In this document: piece by piece, positions 9,583-18,689 of the stretch | How the letters are laid out: each line of letters begins with the position of its first letter | Position numbering within the stretch: the first letter of the stretch is position 1 | From: Streptomyces sp. NRRL S-340 | GTDB lineage: Bacteria > Actinomycetota > Actinomycetes > Streptomycetales > Streptomycetaceae | Length of the DNA: 64,000 nucleotides | Direction of reading: 5' to 3' | Assembly (NCBI RefSeq): GCF_000720185.1 | Contig: NZ_JOIY01000052.1 | Coordinates: 1-64,000 of the forward strand | Program-made: the position numbers and the translations under genes | The notes under the pieces: model-generated | The model's database searches: none | What the model saw: the letters and a program-made list of their open reading frames with translations, nothing else | Told to the model about the DNA's origin: nothing

Positions 9583-9807
9583 GGTCTCCGGGTTCGTGGT
9601 GCGGGTCGGTCTCGGCTACGTATGACAACCGGGCCACCCTACCGGTGTCCTCACCCGTCCCCGGAGCCGACGACACTCCCCCGGGCACGGGTGCGACGCG
9701 GGTCACAGATCACCGGTACGGTCGCCGGCGTCCGGGCGACGGGGATCCGGGCCGCGGGGCGCCGCACGGCCGTGCCGGCCCCCGTCACCGGTCGCGTGGG
9801 CTCCGCG

Positions 9808-11310
9808 TCACCGCTCGTCCCCCTCGCCGGTCCGCAGCCGGCCGGTGACCCACGCCCCCGCCAGCGCCACGCACGCCATCGGCAGGAACACCGCCGCGAA
9901 CGCGGCCGGGTGGGCACCGGACCCGCTCGTCGCGGCCTCCGCCGTGCGGGACACCGTGCCGCCGCCCAGCGCGGCGAAGGCGGCGCCGCCCGCCGCCAGC
10001 AGGAGGACGTTGGAGAGGGCGTCGGACAGCTGGAGGGCCGCCGAGTTGGCCCCGGCCTCCTCGGGGGCGGACAGCCGCAGCAGGAGCACGCTGGTGGAGG
10101 AGATGACCAGGCCCATGCCGAAGCAGCCGAAGCCCCAGGCGACGGCGACCGTCCACACCGGCACGGAGTGGATCAGCACGCTCGGCGCGGTGGCGATGGC
10201 CGCGGCGACCAGCACCATCCCGAGCGTCATCAGCCGCTCCCGGTGCGGTGCCACGCGCGGCCGGGCCTGCACCCACGAGCCCAGGGCCCAGGTGCCGCCG
10301 CCGGCGGCCAGCGAGAACCCGGCCAGGGTCGGGGACAGCCCGCGCTGGGTGACGAGCATCAGCGGGACGAAGGACTCGGCGGCGATGAAGGACCCGGCGG
10401 CCACGCCCCGCAGCAGCACCACGGACGGCAGCCCGCGCGCCGCCCGGTACGTGCCGTGCGGCAGCAGCCCGCGCACGGCCGGCACCAGCAGCGCGGCGCC
10501 CGCCGCCGCGGGGAGCAGCGCCGCCCACCGCAGGTCCTGGGCCGCGTACTGGAGGAGTCCCGCGCCGAGCGAGATGGCGAGGGCGAGCCGGATGCGCCGC
10601 CGGGCCGAGGACGGCGCGGTGTCCGCGCCGCCGCCCTCCCTCACCGGGCCGGACGCCCGCCGCCGTATCTGCGGCAGGGCCATCGCCAGCGGGAGGACCA
10701 CCAGCACGGGGATGCCGATGAACACCCAGCGCCAGCCCAGGTGCTCGGTGACCGCACCGGAGGCGAGCGGGCCGACGATGGAGGGGACCACCCAGGCCGC
10801 CGCGAACGCCGCCATGATCGCCGGGCGCAGCCGCTCGGGGTAGGCGCGTCCGACGACGACGTACAGGGCGACGATCACCAGTCCGCCGCCGAGTCCCTGA
10901 ACGGCCCGGCCCAGGATGAAGACCCACATCGTGCCCGCCGTCCCGGCCAGCAGCAGACCGGCGGCGAACGCGCCGATGCCGGCGGTGAGCGCGCCCAGCG
11001 GGCCGCGCCGGTCCGACCACTGCCCGGCGAGCACCATCCCGAACAGGCTGGTCGTGAAGTACCCCGAGAACGCGAACGCGTACAGCGACACCCCGTCCAG
11101 CTCGCGCGCCGCGACCGGCATCGCGGTGCCGACGGCGGTCGCCTCGAAGGCGATCAGGAGGACGACGGAGACGATGCCGATGCTCAGTGCCCGGTGGGCG
11201 CGGCCGAGCACCGAGCCGGCGTCCTCGGCCGCGACCTCCGGTGAGGCGGGCGTCGTGCGTGGCTCAGGGATGCCTGCGACGTCGGTGTCGCGTGGTTCGA
11301 GGGCGGTCAT
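9808..11310 (-). CDS. MFS transporter of the DHA2 type (probable drug exporter)
   Basis: A 500-residue integral membrane protein with about 14 hydrophobic segments. MFS motif A appears as GQWSDRRGP after the second helix, and motif C-like glycines follow. The 14-helix H+/drug antiporter group exports toxic compounds or secondary metabolites. The ATG at 11310 is chosen; the upstream frame is Arg-rich and lacks a ribosome site. It stands alone between the helicase gene and the tRNA, with no TetR or MarR gene beside it. The substrate is unknown. Confidence 0.88.
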   Translation of the reverse strand: MTALEPRDTDVAGIPEPRTTPASPEVAAEDAGSVLGRAHRALSIGIVSVVLLIAFEATAVGTAMPVAARELDGVSLYAFAFSGYFTTSLFGMVLAGQWSDRRGPLGALTAGIGAFAAGLLLAGTAGTMWVFILGRAVQGLGGGLVIVALYVVVGRAYPERLRPAIMAAFAAAWVVPSIVGPLASGAVTEHLGWRWVFIGIPVLVVLPLAMALPQIRRRASGPVREGGGADTAPSSARRRIRLALAISLGAGLLQYAAQDLRWAALLPAAAGAALLVPAVRGLLPHGTYRAARGLPSVVLLRGVAAGSFIAAESFVPLMLVTQRGLSPTLAGFSLAAGGGTWALGSWVQARPRVAPHRERLMTLGMVLVAAAIATAPSVLIHSVPVWTVAVAWGFGCFGMGLVISSTSVLLLRLSAPEEAGANSAALQLSDALSNVLLLAAGGAAFAALGGGTVSRTAEAATSGSGAHPAAFAAVFLPMACVALAGAWVTGRLRTGEGDER

Positions 11311-11536
11311 GGTCGTCAGGGTAAGGCCCGCAAGCGGCTTTGACCCCTGTCGGGAGTCGGTCCCGGCCCGGGACCTCGGTCGTACGACCGGACGCACGGC
11401 GTCCTCCTTCCCCGTCCCTTTCATGAACGGCGTGTGGCAGTCCCGTTGCGGCGCCCGCCGGCTCCTTGAGCCGCCTCCCCGGCCCGGCCTACGGTCGGTG
11501 CACGGAGTCCGGAACGAGCGAACGGTTCTCCGGCAC

Positions 11537-11611
11537 GGCCGTGTGCCCGAGTGGTTCAGGGAGTCGCCTGCAAAGCGACTTACGCGGGTTCGATTCCCGC
11601 CACGGCCTCCA
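11537..11611 (+). tRNA. tRNA-Cys (anticodon GCA)
   Basis: Full cloverleaf: acceptor GGCCGTG (11537-11543) pairs with CACGGCC (11601-11607). The anticodon arm GTCGC-CTGCAAA-GCGAC gives anticodon GCA, and the T arm is GCGGG-TTCGATT-CCCGC. Discriminator T is followed by an encoded CCA (11609-11611). It is at the left edge of an accessory-looking block (SUKH-4, xanthine dehydrogenase type), but I see no integrase or repeated tRNA 3' end. Confidence 0.97.
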
Positions 11612-11662
11612 GGTGCGGCCCCCGGGCCGTGCGGCCCCGGGGGAGACGGCGGGCGGTGTGCC

Positions 11663-13039
11663 TCAGAGCACGCCGCCCGCTCCGTCCCGGAACGTCTTTG
11701 CCCACCGGTGCCGGTCGGTGCCGGGCTCTTCTCCCGCCGGGCCGGCCGAGGCGAGGACCTGGATCATCGACGTCGCGAGCTGGTCGTAGGCCTCGGTGCC
11801 GGGTTCCCCGCCGGGGCCGGCGTCGGTCCGCTTCTCGCGGTGCAGCAGCCAGAGGGTGAAGGCCAGGGTGGAGACGTCCGTGCTGAGCGGGTGGAGCGCG
11901 ACCTCGGACTCGCTCCAGTTCCACACGGCGCCCGTGCCGCCGTCGACCACCAGGCTGTTGCCCTCGACGAGGTGGCCCAGGCGTATCAACCGGCCGGCCG
12001 GGACCGGCAGTCGGGTGGGCCGGACTCCCGCGGAGTCCTCGTCGGCGTAGTGCTCGGCGAGCGTGGGCAGCGGGACCTCGGTGTTCAGGCGGAAGAGGGA
12101 GCCGTCCTCGGGCAGGCCCGTCTCGCGCAGGAAACGGCGGGTGGGGCCGTGGGTGAGCGTGGCGGGGAAGTCGATGTCCTCGAAGCGGGCGACGCGGCCG
12201 GGCCCGAACTCCCGCTCCAGGAGGCGGGCGGGCAGGTCCAGGGTGAGGCCCGAGCGCGTGCCGGGACCCGCGGTCAGGGCCAGCGGGCGGACGAGGGCTG
12301 CGGCCTTCCAGAACGGCGGCACCCGGCCGTCCGGGCCGGCCTCGAACACCGCGAGGAGCCGGCGGGACGCCTCGGCGACCGCCTCCGGGCCGTACCGCCC
12401 GGCGCGGGAGGCGAACCTGCCGCGCAGGCCGGCCAGTTCCTCCGTGACCGCCGCGAACCGGACCAGCGCCCGCAGGGACGGCGCCGGCGGGCGGGCGTCC
12501 ATCAGGGCCGGGCGGCCGTGCGGGAGGTACGTCGTGGAGATCTCGCCGGTGCCGCCGTCCGGCAGCCGCGGCCCGGACTCCGGGCCGCCCGGGCTCAGGA
12601 GAGCGCCCGGCGCGTGTTTCGAAAGGAGCGCCGTCCGCCCGGAGGGCGGACCCTGCGGCGTCCGGTGCGGGCGGTCGCGAGGCGGAGGGGCGTCCTCGTA
12701 CCGGGCGCACGCGGACGGCCCCGGCAGCGCAGCGAGCGCGCGTGCCAGGCGTCGCGGGGTGGGGGGCACCTGCCGGCCGAAGGCCGGGGGAGCGACTTTC
12801 GCGGCACGCCCCGGCACCGGCCGCTCCCGCGGCTCGGCCGTGAGGCGGCCGGGGTCACCGGCGAAGTCGGCGGCCGCGCGCGGGCCGTCGCGGCGCAGCA
12901 CCCCGCATGTCAGCAGGGTGCCGTCGGCCGGGAGCCCGGGGCCGGCCGGCCTGCGGCACGCCGGCGTGTGCGGCCCGTACGGGCCGGGGCCCGCCCCCGG
13001 CGAGGTGATCACCGCGGTGGCGGTTCCGGTCGTGCTCAT
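11663..13039 (-). CDS. SUKH-4-like immunity family protein with atypical N-terminal half
   Basis: A 458-residue frame. The C-terminal half (about 190-440) resembles the SUKH-4 group: RVARFEDIDFPATLTHGP, RFLRETGLPEDG, LIRLGHLVEGNSLVVDGG, and VSTLAFTLWLLHRE. SUKH proteins are often immunity proteins against polymorphic or contact-dependent toxins, though many actinobacterial copies are orphans. Residues of about 60-160 are Pro/Arg/Gly-rich, look unlike a folded domain, and include a dispersed hairpin repeat (12759-12791). The ATG at 13039 has GGGGGA just upstream. No toxin gene adjoins it, so an immunity role is an inference from family only. Confidence 0.7.
   Translation of the reverse strand: MSTTGTATAVITSPGAGPGPYGPHTPACRRPAGPGLPADGTLLTCGVLRRDGPRAAADFAGDPGRLTAEPRERPVPGRAAKVAPPAFGRQVPPTPRRLARALAALPGPSACARYEDAPPPRDRPHRTPQGPPSGRTALLSKHAPGALLSPGGPESGPRLPDGGTGEISTTYLPHGRPALMDARPPAPSLRALVRFAAVTEELAGLRGRFASRAGRYGPEAVAEASRRLLAVFEAGPDGRVPPFWKAAALVRPLALTAGPGTRSGLTLDLPARLLEREFGPGRVARFEDIDFPATLTHGPTRRFLRETGLPEDGSLFRLNTEVPLPTLAEHYADEDSAGVRPTRLPVPAGRLIRLGHLVEGNSLVVDGGTGAVWNWSESEVALHPLSTDVSTLAFTLWLLHREKRTDAGPGGEPGTEAYDQLATSMIQVLASAGPAGEEPGTDRHRWAKTFRDGAGGVL
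12759..12791. repeat. Dispersed hairpin repeat inside the SUKH-4 gene
   Basis: A G-run followed by CACCTGCCGGCCGAAGGCCG and GGGGAG, with the perfect hairpin CCGGCC-GAA-GGCCGG at 12773-12787. From general knowledge, GC-rich elements of this pattern recur in intergenic regions of Streptomyces genomes. Here it lies inside a coding frame, in the low-complexity part of the SUKH-4 protein. Confidence 0.5.
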
Positions 13040-13216
13040 CTGTCCCCCGTGTCCCCCGTGCCGAACGGTTCCCTGACGCGGGCGGGGCCCGGTCCGGGGC
13101 GGGGCGCGGCCGGGCCCGCACGCGGCGGGCGGGCACCGTCGTCCCCACTGCCCAGCACACTACGCCGCCCCACTGACAACGCCCCCGGCCTGCGCGAACG
13201 CCCGGGGAACGGGAGG

Positions 13217-15532
13217 TCACCGGCCGGTGACGACCGCGGCCTGCGGGCGGATCGGCAGCCGGTTGACCGGGCGGCCGGTGGCGGCGCGCACCGCCGAGGC
13301 GACCGCCGCCGGCGAGGTGACCACGGGGACCGCGCTGACCGCCTTGGCGCCGAAGGGGGCCACCACGTCGCGTTCCTCGACCAGTTTCACGATCCGGATG
13401 TCGGGCGCGTCCAGGGCCGTCGGCAGCGCGTAGCCGGTGAGGTCGGGGTGGCGGACCAGGCCGCGCGGGGTGCGCAGGTTCTCCGTGAGGGCGATGCCCA
13501 CGCCCTGCGTGACGCCCGCCTCGATGCGCGCGGCGAGCTGCGCGGGGTTGAGGATCCGGCCCACGTCCTGGGCCACCGCCAGCTCCACCACCCGTACCGA
13601 GCCCAGTTCGATGTCCACGTCCACCACCGCGCGGACGGCGCAGAAGGCGAGGCCCACGAAGGCGTCGCCCTGGCCGGCCTCGTCCAGCGGCTCCGTGGGG
13701 TGCGGGCGGCACTGTGCCGTCGCCCACAGCTCCTTGCCCTCCATGGCCTCGGTGACCGTGGTCGACAGCACGCCGTCGTAGGAGGTGATCTTGCCGTCGG
13801 TGATCTGGAGCAGTTCGGTGGACATGCCGAACTTGTGCGCCAGGGGCTGCAGGAGCTGGGTGCGGACCATCTTCGCCGCCCGCTCCACGGCACCGCCCGA
13901 CACCCACGTGTGCCGGCCGCGGCAGCCCGCGCCGGCCGGGGGCTGGTCGGTGTCGACGGGGGCCACGTGGACCTCGTCGACGCCCAGCGTCTCCTGGACG
14001 ATCTGCCGGGCGAGCGTGGTGAAGCCCTGGCCGGTCTCGACGGCCGCGCACAGCACGGTCGCGACGCCGTCGTGGACCTTCACGGTGGCCGTGGAGACCT
14101 CGTCGGCGCCCTCCGCGCCCAGCATGTGCACCATGCCCAGGCCGTAGCCCACGCCCCGGCGCACCGCGCCCGGGTCGCCCGCGCCCTCGGGGCCGCCGGG
14201 CAGCAGCCACTCGTCCTCGGGGGTGTCCTTGGGCAGCGGCGGCAGCGGGTGGTCCCGGACGGCCTGGAGCAGTTCCGCGACCGGGGCCGGGCAGGTCACC
14301 GTCTGCCCGGTGGGCAGGACGTCGCCGGTCGCCAGCACGTTGCGCAGGCGCAGTTCGGCCGGGTCGACGCCGAGTTTCCTGGCCAGTTTGTCCATCTGCG
14401 CCTCGTAGGCGGCGCAGACCTGGAGGGCGCCCTCGCCGCGCACGTGGCCCGAGGGCGGGTTGTTGGTGCGTACCGCCCAGCCCTCGATGAACGCGTGCGG
14501 GACGACGTAGGGGCCGCAGGCGAAGGACACGGCGGCGGCCAGGGCCTCGCCGGAGGTGTCGGCGTAGGCACCCGCGTCCAGCAGGATCTGCGCCTCGACC
14601 TTCACCAGCCTGCCCTCGGCGTCCGCGTGGTGGCGGTAGCGCAGGAGGGTCGGGTGCCGGTGCACGTGGCCCAGGAACGACTCCTCGCGGGTCGCCGTCA
14701 GCTTGACCGGGCAGCCGGTGCGCAGTGCCAGCAGGCCCAGCGGGAGCTGGAAGCCCTGGTCCTCGCGGTCGGCCGTCGCGCCCGGCACGCCGGTGACGAC
14801 GATCTTCACGCGCTCGGGGGCCAGGCCGTAGCAGGCGGCGAGGGTGTCGCGGTCGGCGTGCGGGTCGGTGGAGGCCACGTACAGCTCGACGCCGCCGTCG
14901 GGACGGGGGACCGCGAGCCCGGCCTCCGCGCCGATGGGTGCCGGGTCCTGGCGGCCGATGCGGTACAGGCCCTCGACGACGACCTCGCCGGCCGCCTCCG
15001 GGTCGCCGTGGCGCAGCGGGATGTGCCGGATCAGGTTGCCGTCGGGGTGCAGGGGTTCGGCCTCGAAGGCGTGCTCCGGGTCGGTCACCGGGTCGAGCAC
15101 CTCGTACTCGACGATGACCGCGGCGGCGGCCATCCGCGCGGTGTCCGGGTGGTCGGCGGCGACGGCGGCGATGGGCTCGCCGTGGTGGCGTACGACGTCG
15201 GAGGCGAACACCGGCCGGTCGGCCACGCCCCGGCCGTACAGGGGGCGGCCGGGCACGTCCTCGTGGGTGACGACCGCGCGGACACCGGGCATCTCGCGCG
15301 CGTGGGAGGTGTCGATGGACACGATGCGCGCGTGCGGGTGCGGTGAGCGCAGCACGGCCGCCCACAGCAGGCCCTCGGCCCACAGGTCGGCGGCGTAGGG
15401 GAAGGTGCCCTCCGTCTTGGCGCGGGCGTCGGCGGGCGGCAGCGAGGAACCGATGCCGTGCGGCAGCGGCTCCGGCGACGCGGGCGCGGTCTCCGCAGCG
15501 GAAGCGGTGGCGGCGGTGGCTTCGTTGCTCAC
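13217..15532 (-). CDS. Xanthine dehydrogenase family molybdopterin-binding subunit
   Basis: A 771-residue large subunit. It has the aldehyde oxidase/xanthine dehydrogenase a/b-hammerhead domain (about 35-150), then the molybdopterin-binding domains. Visible landmarks are RSPHPHARIVSIDTS, the molybdopterin loops GHVRGEGALQVCAAYE and VETGQGFTTLARQIV, and the C-terminal AQDVGRILNP. The enzyme oxidises purines or aldehydes by hydroxylation at a Mo centre. The GTG at 15532 overlaps the stop of the iron-sulfur gene as GTGA, so the two are translationally coupled. It is the last gene of a FAD, Fe-S, Mo operon. The substrate is not determined by sequence. Confidence 0.93.
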   Translation of the reverse strand: MSNEATAATASAAETAPASPEPLPHGIGSSLPPADARAKTEGTFPYAADLWAEGLLWAAVLRSPHPHARIVSIDTSHAREMPGVRAVVTHEDVPGRPLYGRGVADRPVFASDVVRHHGEPIAAVAADHPDTARMAAAAVIVEYEVLDPVTDPEHAFEAEPLHPDGNLIRHIPLRHGDPEAAGEVVVEGLYRIGRQDPAPIGAEAGLAVPRPDGGVELYVASTDPHADRDTLAACYGLAPERVKIVVTGVPGATADREDQGFQLPLGLLALRTGCPVKLTATREESFLGHVHRHPTLLRYRHHADAEGRLVKVEAQILLDAGAYADTSGEALAAAVSFACGPYVVPHAFIEGWAVRTNNPPSGHVRGEGALQVCAAYEAQMDKLARKLGVDPAELRLRNVLATGDVLPTGQTVTCPAPVAELLQAVRDHPLPPLPKDTPEDEWLLPGGPEGAGDPGAVRRGVGYGLGMVHMLGAEGADEVSTATVKVHDGVATVLCAAVETGQGFTTLARQIVQETLGVDEVHVAPVDTDQPPAGAGCRGRHTWVSGGAVERAAKMVRTQLLQPLAHKFGMSTELLQITDGKITSYDGVLSTTVTEAMEGKELWATAQCRPHPTEPLDEAGQGDAFVGLAFCAVRAVVDVDIELGSVRVVELAVAQDVGRILNPAQLAARIEAGVTQGVGIALTENLRTPRGLVRHPDLTGYALPTALDAPDIRIVKLVEERDVVAPFGAKAVSAVPVVTSPAAVASAVRAATGRPVNRLPIRPQAAVVTGR

Positions 15533-17799
15533 GCCTGGCCTCCGTCCTGGCCGTAGGGGTCGTGCGGGTGGTGCGGTGGTTCGTGGGGAGCGGGCGGGGG
15601 CTCGTGGGGGGCGTGCGGGCCGGGCGTGCCGAAGGCGGACGGGTGGACGCCGCCCGCGCCGGGGCCCGCCTGGTGCGGGATACGGGGCTCGCCCGCGCCC
15701 GCCTCCTCGTGCTCCGCCCCGCCGTGCCCGGCCCCGGTCTGCCCGGATCCGCCGTGCTCGCCCTCCAGGTGCTCGGCGGCGGACGCCTCGCGCTCGGCGA
15801 CGACCTCCCCGACCGCCCGCAGGACGCCCTGGTAGCCCGAGCAGCGGCACAGGTTGCCGCACAGGGCCTGCCGGGTCTCCCGCTCGGTCGGCGCCGGGTT
15901 GCCCTCCAGCAGGTCGTGCACGGTCATCGCCATGCCGGGCACGCAGAAGCCGCACTGCACAGCGCCGCAGCGCGCCAGCGCCCGCTGCACGTCCGAGGGC
16001 TGCCCGTCGGTGGCCAGGCCCTCGACCGTGCGGACCTCGCTGCCCGCGGTGGTGACGGCGGGCACCAGGCAGGAGGCGACGAGGCGGCCGTCCACCTGCA
16101 CGTTGCAGGCGCCGCACTCGCCCTGCGAGCAGCCGTCCTTGGCACCCGCGAGGCCGAGCCGCTCACGCAGCACGTACAGCAGCGACTCGCCGATCCAGGC
16201 GTCGGTGACGGGCCGGTCGACGCCGTTGACGCGCAGCACGTAGGAGGCGAGGGGGTGTTCGTCCTGCGGCGGCGCGGCGGGCGGGCCCTGCGGGTCCGGC
16301 TCGGCCGCCGTCTCCCGCCGGGCGGGCGGCTCCTGCGGACCGGCGTCCGCGTCGGCCGCCGCGTCCGCGTCGGGGGCCGGGCCGGGTCCGGCGTCGGTCT
16401 CCGCGGGCCCTGCGCCGGCCTCCGGGGCCGTGGCGGGCTCCTGGGCGGCCCGGGGCTCCGCGGCGGCGTCCTCGGCCGGTGCGGGCCCGGCGGGCGGCTC
16501 GGCGGAGCCGCCGGCGGCCGCTGCGGGCCCTGCGCCGGTCTCCGCGTGCTCCGCGCCGGTCTCCGCGGCCTCCGGTGCGTCGGCGGGCCGCTCCCGCGGC
16601 TCCTCCTCCGGCTGGTTTCCGGCGGCGGGCGCGGAGGCGGGCGCGGTCCCCGGGGCGTCCGGCGCCGGGTCCGGGTCCGTCACGAGCCCGGTGGGCGCCT
16701 CGGGCGCGGCAGGCACCTGGTCCTCGGAGGGCGCCTGGCGGCCGGCCGGCTCCTGGTGCCCGGACGGTTCCTGGGGCGCGGCGGGCGCCTCGGGCGCCGG
16801 TGCCTCCTCGGGCGGGCCGGGGGGCGCCTGCGGTCCCGTCCGCGGCGCGGGCGCGGGCCCGGCCTCGGTGTGGTGCCCGGGGGCGTCCACCGGGTGCCCG
16901 GCGGCCGGGAGTTCGGGGTCCGGATGGTGGGGAGCCGGATGCTGTGGGGCCGGGTGTCCGGGGGCCGGGTGTCCGGGGGCCGGTGCGGGCAGTCCGGCAC
17001 CGTAGGACCGGCCGGACGGGTCGCTTTCGTACGCGCCCGGGGCGGGCTCCTGCGCCGTCCGGCCCCACGAGTGCCCGGCGGTCTCCGTGGCCCACGGGGC
17101 GGGGGCGCCGCCGGGGAGGGTGGCCGGAGGCGTGCCGCCCCACTGCTCGATCAGCGACGACGTGGTGAACTCGCCGGACTCGTCCGGGATGTCACCGCCG
17201 GCGACCGGGATCGACCACTGACCGGTCACGTCGTGCCCGGTCGCGGCCCCGCCGGACCGGCCCCCGGGATGCCCGGGAACCTCCTGGTGCCCGTCGGTCT
17301 CCCCATGTCCGGGGATCTCCTGGTGGCCGGGGATCCGCTGGTGCCCGGGGAAACCCTGATGGGCCGGGGTCTCCTGGTGTCCAGGGGCCTCCTGATGCCC
17401 CTGCATCTCCTGGAAGTTCCACTGCTGGGTCGCCTCGGGCCGGTAGGTGAACCCCTCGCCCGCACCCGTCCCCGGCTCCTCGTCGCCCCGCCGCGGCACC
17501 GCGTTCGGGTCGGGCCACCCGGCGCCCTGCGCGGGCGCGGCCGGCACGCCGGGCACGGCCCAGCTGCCCGTCGCCGCCGGGTCGGTGGCCTCGGCCGGGG
17601 CGGACGTGACCGTTATCTGCGGCGGCACGTAGCCGTGTCCCGGCGCGGCGAGCGGGCTGTCGGCGGCCAGGAGGGCGTCGATGCCGCCCTCGGGCAGCTT
17701 CACGAACGCGGTCGCGCCGTCGTCGTAGTCGCCCTGCGGCAACGGGTCCCAGCGGCCGCCGCCGTGGGGCGCGCCCTGTCCGTGCTGGTCGTCGGTCAC
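15529..17799 (-). CDS. Xanthine dehydrogenase 2Fe-2S subunit with giant disordered N-terminal extension
   Basis: A 756-residue protein, although [2Fe-2S] subunits of this family are usually about 160-200. The enzyme part is only about residues 515-685: a ferredoxin domain with CSQGECGACNVQ...C, then the helical domain with CGAVQCGFC and CGNLCRC, all eight Cys present. Residues 1-510 are low complexity, rich in Pro, Ala, Gly, Glu and His, with GHQE(x)PGHQ repeats (about 135-185) and GHPAP repeats (about 270-290). A His/Pro-rich tail follows the enzyme domain. The GTG at 17799 has GGGAGGG upstream and overlaps the FAD gene stop as GTGA. Confidence 0.9.
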   Translation of the reverse strand: MTDDQHGQGAPHGGGRWDPLPQGDYDDGATAFVKLPEGGIDALLAADSPLAAPGHGYVPPQITVTSAPAEATDPAATGSWAVPGVPAAPAQGAGWPDPNAVPRRGDEEPGTGAGEGFTYRPEATQQWNFQEMQGHQEAPGHQETPAHQGFPGHQRIPGHQEIPGHGETDGHQEVPGHPGGRSGGAATGHDVTGQWSIPVAGGDIPDESGEFTTSSLIEQWGGTPPATLPGGAPAPWATETAGHSWGRTAQEPAPGAYESDPSGRSYGAGLPAPAPGHPAPGHPAPQHPAPHHPDPELPAAGHPVDAPGHHTEAGPAPAPRTGPQAPPGPPEEAPAPEAPAAPQEPSGHQEPAGRQAPSEDQVPAAPEAPTGLVTDPDPAPDAPGTAPASAPAAGNQPEEEPRERPADAPEAAETGAEHAETGAGPAAAAGGSAEPPAGPAPAEDAAAEPRAAQEPATAPEAGAGPAETDAGPGPAPDADAAADADAGPQEPPARRETAAEPDPQGPPAAPPQDEHPLASYVLRVNGVDRPVTDAWIGESLLYVLRERLGLAGAKDGCSQGECGACNVQVDGRLVASCLVPAVTTAGSEVRTVEGLATDGQPSDVQRALARCGAVQCGFCVPGMAMTVHDLLEGNPAPTERETRQALCGNLCRCSGYQGVLRAVGEVVAEREASAAEHLEGEHGGSGQTGAGHGGAEHEEAGAGEPRIPHQAGPGAGGVHPSAFGTPGPHAPHEPPPAPHEPPHHPHDPYGQDGGQA

Positions 17800-18689
17800 G
17801 ACAGCGCCCTCCCCAGTGCTCGTCGGGCCAGCGCGGCGACGGTGCGCCGCAGGTGCAGTACGGCGGGCGGAAGCTGCTGCACCGAGCCGTCCTCCGCCGG
17901 GACGGGATCGGGGATGCAGGCCGCGGCCACGTACTCGCCGAAGGCGTCCAGCGCCTCGGGGACGATCGCGCGGTTGTTGTCCCAGTCGATGAGCCGGGCC
18001 ACCCACTGCTCGGCCTCCAGCGGCCTGAGCGGCATCGGCGCTATGGCACCGACCGCGCAGCGCACGCCGCGCCGGGCCGGGTCGAGGACGAGCGCCACGG
18101 AGGCGACCGCGCGGCCGGGTCCGGTGCGGCCGGTCGCCTTCAGGAAGACCTGGGGGGCGTGCAGCAGCGGCAGCCGCACGTAGCCGATGAGTTCGCCGCC
18201 GCGGAGCATCTCCACGCCGGCCAGCAGGTGGGAGACCGGGACCTCGCGGCGGGCCCCGCCCGGGCCCGCGACGATCAGGGTGGCCTCCAGCGCGGCCAGC
18301 ACCGGCAGCGCGTCCCCGGTGGGGGCGGCCGAGGCGATGTTGCCGCCCAGGGTCCCGGCGTTGCGGATGTGCGGCGGGCCGGCGGCGCGCGCGGCGGCGG
18401 CCAGCGCCGGGATCAGGGCGGCGAAGTCGGGGCGGCCCATGCGCGCGTGCGTGAGGCCCGCGCCGAGCAGCGCGTGCCCGTCCTGGTACTGCCAGCCGCG
18501 GATCTCGCTGATCCGGCCGAGGCCGACCAGCGCGGCGGGCCTGAGCTGCCCGGAGTTGACGGCGGCCATGAGGTCGGTGCCGCCCGCCACGGGTACGGCG
18601 GCGGGCATGGCGGTGAGTGCCGCCACCGCCTCGTCCAGCGTCGTGGGCAGCGTGACGGCCTGCGCCGCCTGTGGTGCGTGCGTGGTCAA
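17796..18689 (-). CDS. Xanthine dehydrogenase family FAD-binding subunit
   Basis: A 297-residue protein with the FAD-binding motifs PVAGGTDLMAAVNSG near residue 28 and IRNAGTLGGNIASAAPTGDALP near residue 110, followed by the CO dehydrogenase flavoprotein C-terminal domain. It passes electrons from the Fe-S subunit to the acceptor. It is first gene of the operon. The best start is a TTG at 18689, with GGAAGGGG about 10 bases upstream; the longer frame adds Arg/Cys-rich residues without family support. The stop overlaps the next start as GTGA. Confidence 0.9.
   Translation of the reverse strand: MTTHAPQAAQAVTLPTTLDEAVAALTAMPAAVPVAGGTDLMAAVNSGQLRPAALVGLGRISEIRGWQYQDGHALLGAGLTHARMGRPDFAALIPALAAAARAAGPPHIRNAGTLGGNIASAAPTGDALPVLAALEATLIVAGPGGARREVPVSHLLAGVEMLRGGELIGYVRLPLLHAPQVFLKATGRTGPGRAVASVALVLDPARRGVRCAVGAIAPMPLRPLEAEQWVARLIDWDNNRAIVPEALDAFGEYVAAACIPDPVPAEDGSVQQLPPAVLHLRRTVAALARRALGRALS

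Noticed and set aside
7780..11244. 1154-codon plus-strand open frame
   Set aside because: It is antisense to the helicase and MFS genes, and its translation is Gly/Arg/Val/His-rich with no domain. Long antisense frames are expected in DNA of this GC content.
10916..15346. 1476-codon plus-strand open frame
   Set aside because: It runs antisense through MFS, SUKH-4 and xanthine dehydrogenase genes and across the tRNA; no family features.
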